A stretch of 7,692 nucleotides of DNA from contig CANBTK010000073.1 of the NCBI GenBank assembly GCA_947372365.1, forward strand, positions 1 through 7,692, given 5' to 3'. Origin of the DNA: Flavipsychrobacter stenotrophus. Its GTDB lineage: Bacteria; Bacteroidota; Bacteroidia; Chitinophagales; Chitinophagaceae. Shown in pieces: positions 6,242 through 7,692 of this stretch (positions are counted from its first letter, which is position 1; each line of letters opens with the position of its first letter). A model generated the notes under the pieces. That model had not been told where the DNA came from and ran no database searches. It was given only the letters and a program-made list of their open reading frames with translations. The position numbers were made by a program, and so were the translations under genes.

Positions 6242-7021
6242 ATGGCATACATTACTTTACTTTCCGACTTTGGTTTGCAGGACACTTCTGTTGCCATAGC
6301 CAAAGGCATCCTAATGCAGCAAGTGCCATCAGCTACCATTATTGATATAACGCACGAAGTGCAGCCGTTTAACAAAAGGCAGGCTGCCTACCTGCTCAGC
6401 GCGGCTTACCGCAACTTCCCTGAAGGGACAATACACCTCGCAATAATTGACATCTTTTCAACGAAAAACCCGTTGCTCGTACTTTCTGCTTGTGCAGGCC
6501 AGTATTTTATGGGCACTGACAATGGCCTGATACCTACAGCATTGGGTGATGAACAAATGGAATCGTGGCAATGCCTGCAACTGGGCAAGCCTCAATCTTT
6601 CCATGACTGGCTGCGGCAGGCAGGTGAAATTATTGACAAACTACAAACCAGTACGCCCCAGGTACTTGGCTTCCCGCCCATAAACCTTCAACATACTGCC
6701 GAAAAAAAAGGCAGCGAAGGCGGCATTATAGACTGCGATGTCATACACATAGATACCTTTGGCAACGTTGTACTCAACTGTAACCGTAAACACATAGCCG
6801 AGGCCTCGGCATCAGGCGGGCAGTTCTCGCTGAGGTTTATACAGTACGAGGAAATAAAGGAAATCAGTGCGAATTATACCGACGTAAGAGAAGGTTTTAA
6901 ACTGTGCCGTTTCAATAGCAACGGCTACCTGGAAATTAGCATTAACAACGGTAATGCAGCCAACCTCTTTGGACTGAAAGTAGGTAGCAAGCATAATAAT
7001 GTACAAATCACCTTCAGATGA
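6242..7021 (+). CDS. SAM hydroxide adenosyltransferase (DUF62) family protein
   Basis: This encodes 259 residues, the normal family size. The family converts S-adenosylmethionine plus water to adenosine and methionine, and is related to fluorinase and chlorinase. The N-terminus ITLLSDFG (4-11) with Asp9 is the hallmark, followed by DITHEV (35-40), IIDI (68-71) and GTDNG (91-95). The C-terminal domain has VIHIDTFGNVVLNC, the conserved D-x-FGN-x-x-x-N element that helps bind SAM. The family's catalytic Asp-Arg-His trio appears incomplete. The Asp of the usual VDPGVG-x-x-R is retained as Asp70, but the following segment is FSTKNPLL, with no Arg. The HGRD-like motif is reduced to SFHDW (119-123), where His121 could be the partner. 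Activity may therefore differ from characterised members. The start is fixed by the N-terminal motif. It overlaps the next gene by four bases (ATGA), indicating translational coupling. The likely promoter is at 6225-6232. Confidence 0.88.
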   Translation: MAYITLLSDFGLQDTSVAIAKGILMQQVPSATIIDITHEVQPFNKRQAAYLLSAAYRNFPEGTIHLAIIDIFSTKNPLLVLSACAGQYFMGTDNGLIPTALGDEQMESWQCLQLGKPQSFHDWLRQAGEIIDKLQTSTPQVLGFPPINLQHTAEKKGSEGGIIDCDVIHIDTFGNVVLNCNRKHIAEASASGGQFSLRFIQYEEIKEISANYTDVREGFKLCRFNSNGYLEISINNGNAANLFGLKVGSKHNNVQITFR

Positions 7022-7323
7022 TACTACGCATAGTGCAAATGGATTTTAGAGAAGAAAGTATACCCGCCTTCCTGGCACTTTTTGAGGAACGGAAGGCAAC
7101 GATACGTGCGTTTAACGGCTGTACCCATCTTGAACTCTGGCAGGATAGTTCGCAACCGCATATACTTTTCACTTACAGCAACTGGGATAGCGAGGCCGAC
7201 CTGAACCATTACCGCTATTCTGAGTTTTTCAAGGATACCTGGGGCATGACGAAGCAATTGTTCGCTGGCCCACCCAAGGCGTGGAGCGTCGTGCAAAAGT
7301 CAATAGCAGGAAACCCGTCATAA
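7018..7323 (+). CDS. Antibiotic biosynthesis monooxygenase (ABM) domain protein
   Basis: This encodes 101 residues forming a dimeric alpha/beta (ferredoxin-like) fold. MILRIVQMDF is the first strand. Residues about 12-30 are the first helix, ending at NGCTHLELWQD (33-43), the family's GC-x-x-xLxLW strand. HILFTYSNWDSEADLNHYRYSEFF (about 48-71) is the strand plus the helix with the typical W-x-S-x-x-DL-x-x-Y spacing. The family includes cofactor-independent quinol monooxygenases and haem-degrading enzymes, but many small members are uncharacterised, and no catalytic residue can be assigned here. The ATG overlaps the TGA of the SAM-family gene (ATGA), so the two are co-translated. No signal peptide is visible, so it should be cytoplasmic. 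The stop codon falls inside the loop of the downstream hairpin. Confidence 0.82.
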   Translation: MILRIVQMDFREESIPAFLALFEERKATIRAFNGCTHLELWQDSSQPHILFTYSNWDSEADLNHYRYSEFFKDTWGMTKQLFAGPPKAWSVVQKSIAGNPS

Positions 7324-7340
7324 TCGGGGCTTCCTGCTAT
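7303..7340. terminator. Terminator hairpin between the convergent ABM and HIT genes
   Basis: A perfect 10-bp stem, atagcaggaa (7303-7312) with ttcctgctat (7331-7340), is capped by a second stem cccg/cggg (7314-7317 with 7325-7328) and a 7-base loop. The TAA of the ABM gene sits in this loop. On the minus strand the hairpin is followed by cttttgc, so it best terminates the HIT gene. On the plus strand no T run follows, though the stem may still protect the ABM mRNA end. Confidence 0.65.
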
Positions 7341-7349
7341 GTTGGCAAC

Positions 7350-7367
7350 GGCGTAACTTGTTACGCC
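7350..7367. terminator. Second convergent hairpin overlapping the HIT stop codon
   Basis: The arms ggcgtaac (7350-7357) and gttacgcc (7360-7367) form a perfect 8-bp stem around two T's (in practice a 4-base loop). The right arm spans the last codons and TAA of the HIT gene. Alternatively ttggc at 7342-7346 can pair with gccaa at 7365-7369. With no T tract after it, it probably assists the neighbouring hairpin rather than terminating alone. Confidence 0.4.
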
Positions 7368-7692
7368 AATAGTGCCACTATCTTTTCTTGTATTGCTTTT
7401 AACTGTGTGCTCTCCAGTGTTAACTTAGGGCGCGTAAAATTCAAATCATCGGCTGAATTGATTGGCACCAAATGCATATGAGCGTGTGGCACTTCCAGCC
7501 CAACTACGCTAATACCGCACCTATTACATGGAAATGCGCTTTCAATAGCCTTCGCAATTGGCTTAGCAAAAACAAGCCATTCGGCAAGTATGCTATCGCT
7601 TAAGTCAAAAAATTTATCAACTTCCTGCTTAGGCACAACCAGCACATGGCCTTCTGCCAATGGGGCAATGTCTAAGAAAGCTATGAATGACT
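7361..7692 (-). CDS. HIT-family nucleotide hydrolase (N-terminus beyond window)
   Basis: The frame stays open to the right edge, so the TTG at 7660 is not the true start. The visible protein reads SFIAFLDIAPLAEGHVLVVPK from the edge, and only about 20-25 N-terminal residues are missing compared with usual HIT proteins (about 130 residues). The histidine-triad motif is HAHMH (bases 7472-7486) within GLEVPHAHMHLVP. Its middle His would be the nucleophile forming a nucleotidyl intermediate. The second conserved element is EGHVLVVPK. HIT proteins hydrolyse nucleoside phosphoramidates or dinucleoside polyphosphates in the cytoplasm, and this one resembles the HINT/Fhit-like type common in Bacteroidota. 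Two Cys (CNRC) before the core strand could be metal- or redox-related but are not diagnostic. It converges on the SAM-family/ABM operon with 37 bases between stop codons. Confidence 0.9.
   Translation of the reverse strand, partial: SFIAFLDIAPLAEGHVLVVPKQEVDKFFDLSDSILAEWLVFAKPIAKAIESAFPCNRCGISVVGLEVPHAHMHLVPINSADDLNFTRPKLTLESTQLKAIQEKIVALLA

Overview
The window looks like a chromosomal stretch of a Bacteroidota bacterium, probably of the Chitinophagaceae/Sphingobacteriia type. This is inferred from four things: TonB-receptor and lipoprotein families typical of that phylum, absence of strong Shine-Dalgarno sequences, candidate -7 boxes of the TAnnTTTG type, and mid-range GC content judged by eye. 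No tRNA, rRNA, insertion sequence, integrase or CRISPR array was seen.

Layout. (1) Bases 2-998, plus strand: two tandem paralogues of the AidA/PixA 'inclusion body protein' family. The first is cut by the left edge. They are separated by a perfect 13-bp hairpin. (2) Bases 999-1272: a 274-bp convergent intergenic region with a degenerate cgcaRAg repeat, an inverted repeat and a terminator for the minus-strand gene. (3) Bases 1273-4068, minus strand: a two-gene unit made of a small membrane-anchored protein ending in PPPEVA, followed by a TonB-dependent outer-membrane receptor of the haem/haemoglobin-receptor type. (4) Bases 4227-4436, minus strand: a small two-helix membrane protein, followed up to 4691 by 255 bases without a convincing gene. 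(5) Bases 4692-6146, minus strand: a predicted lipoprotein with an Ig-like N-terminal region and a right-handed parallel beta-helix. (6) Bases 6242-7323, plus strand: a translationally coupled pair, a divergent member of the SAM hydroxide adenosyltransferase (DUF62) family and a small antibiotic-biosynthesis-monooxygenase-fold protein. (7) Bases 7361-7692, minus strand: a HIT-family nucleotide hydrolase cut by the right edge, converging on the pair through two adjacent hairpins.

Functional reading. The minus-strand pair in (3) is the clearest unit: the receptor would import a TonB-dependent substrate (haem or an iron chelate is the best guess), and the small protein upstream is a likely envelope partner of unknown function. 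The genes in (6) form a short operon started from a promoter almost abutting the start codon. The AidA/PixA pair is the most unusual content, because the described members are proteobacterial proteins linked to quorum sensing and crystalline inclusions. Nothing here amounts to a clearly new multi-gene defence or mobile system. The best leads are the AidA/PixA pair, the membrane-protein/receptor pair, and the apparent loss of a catalytic Arg in the SAM-family protein.
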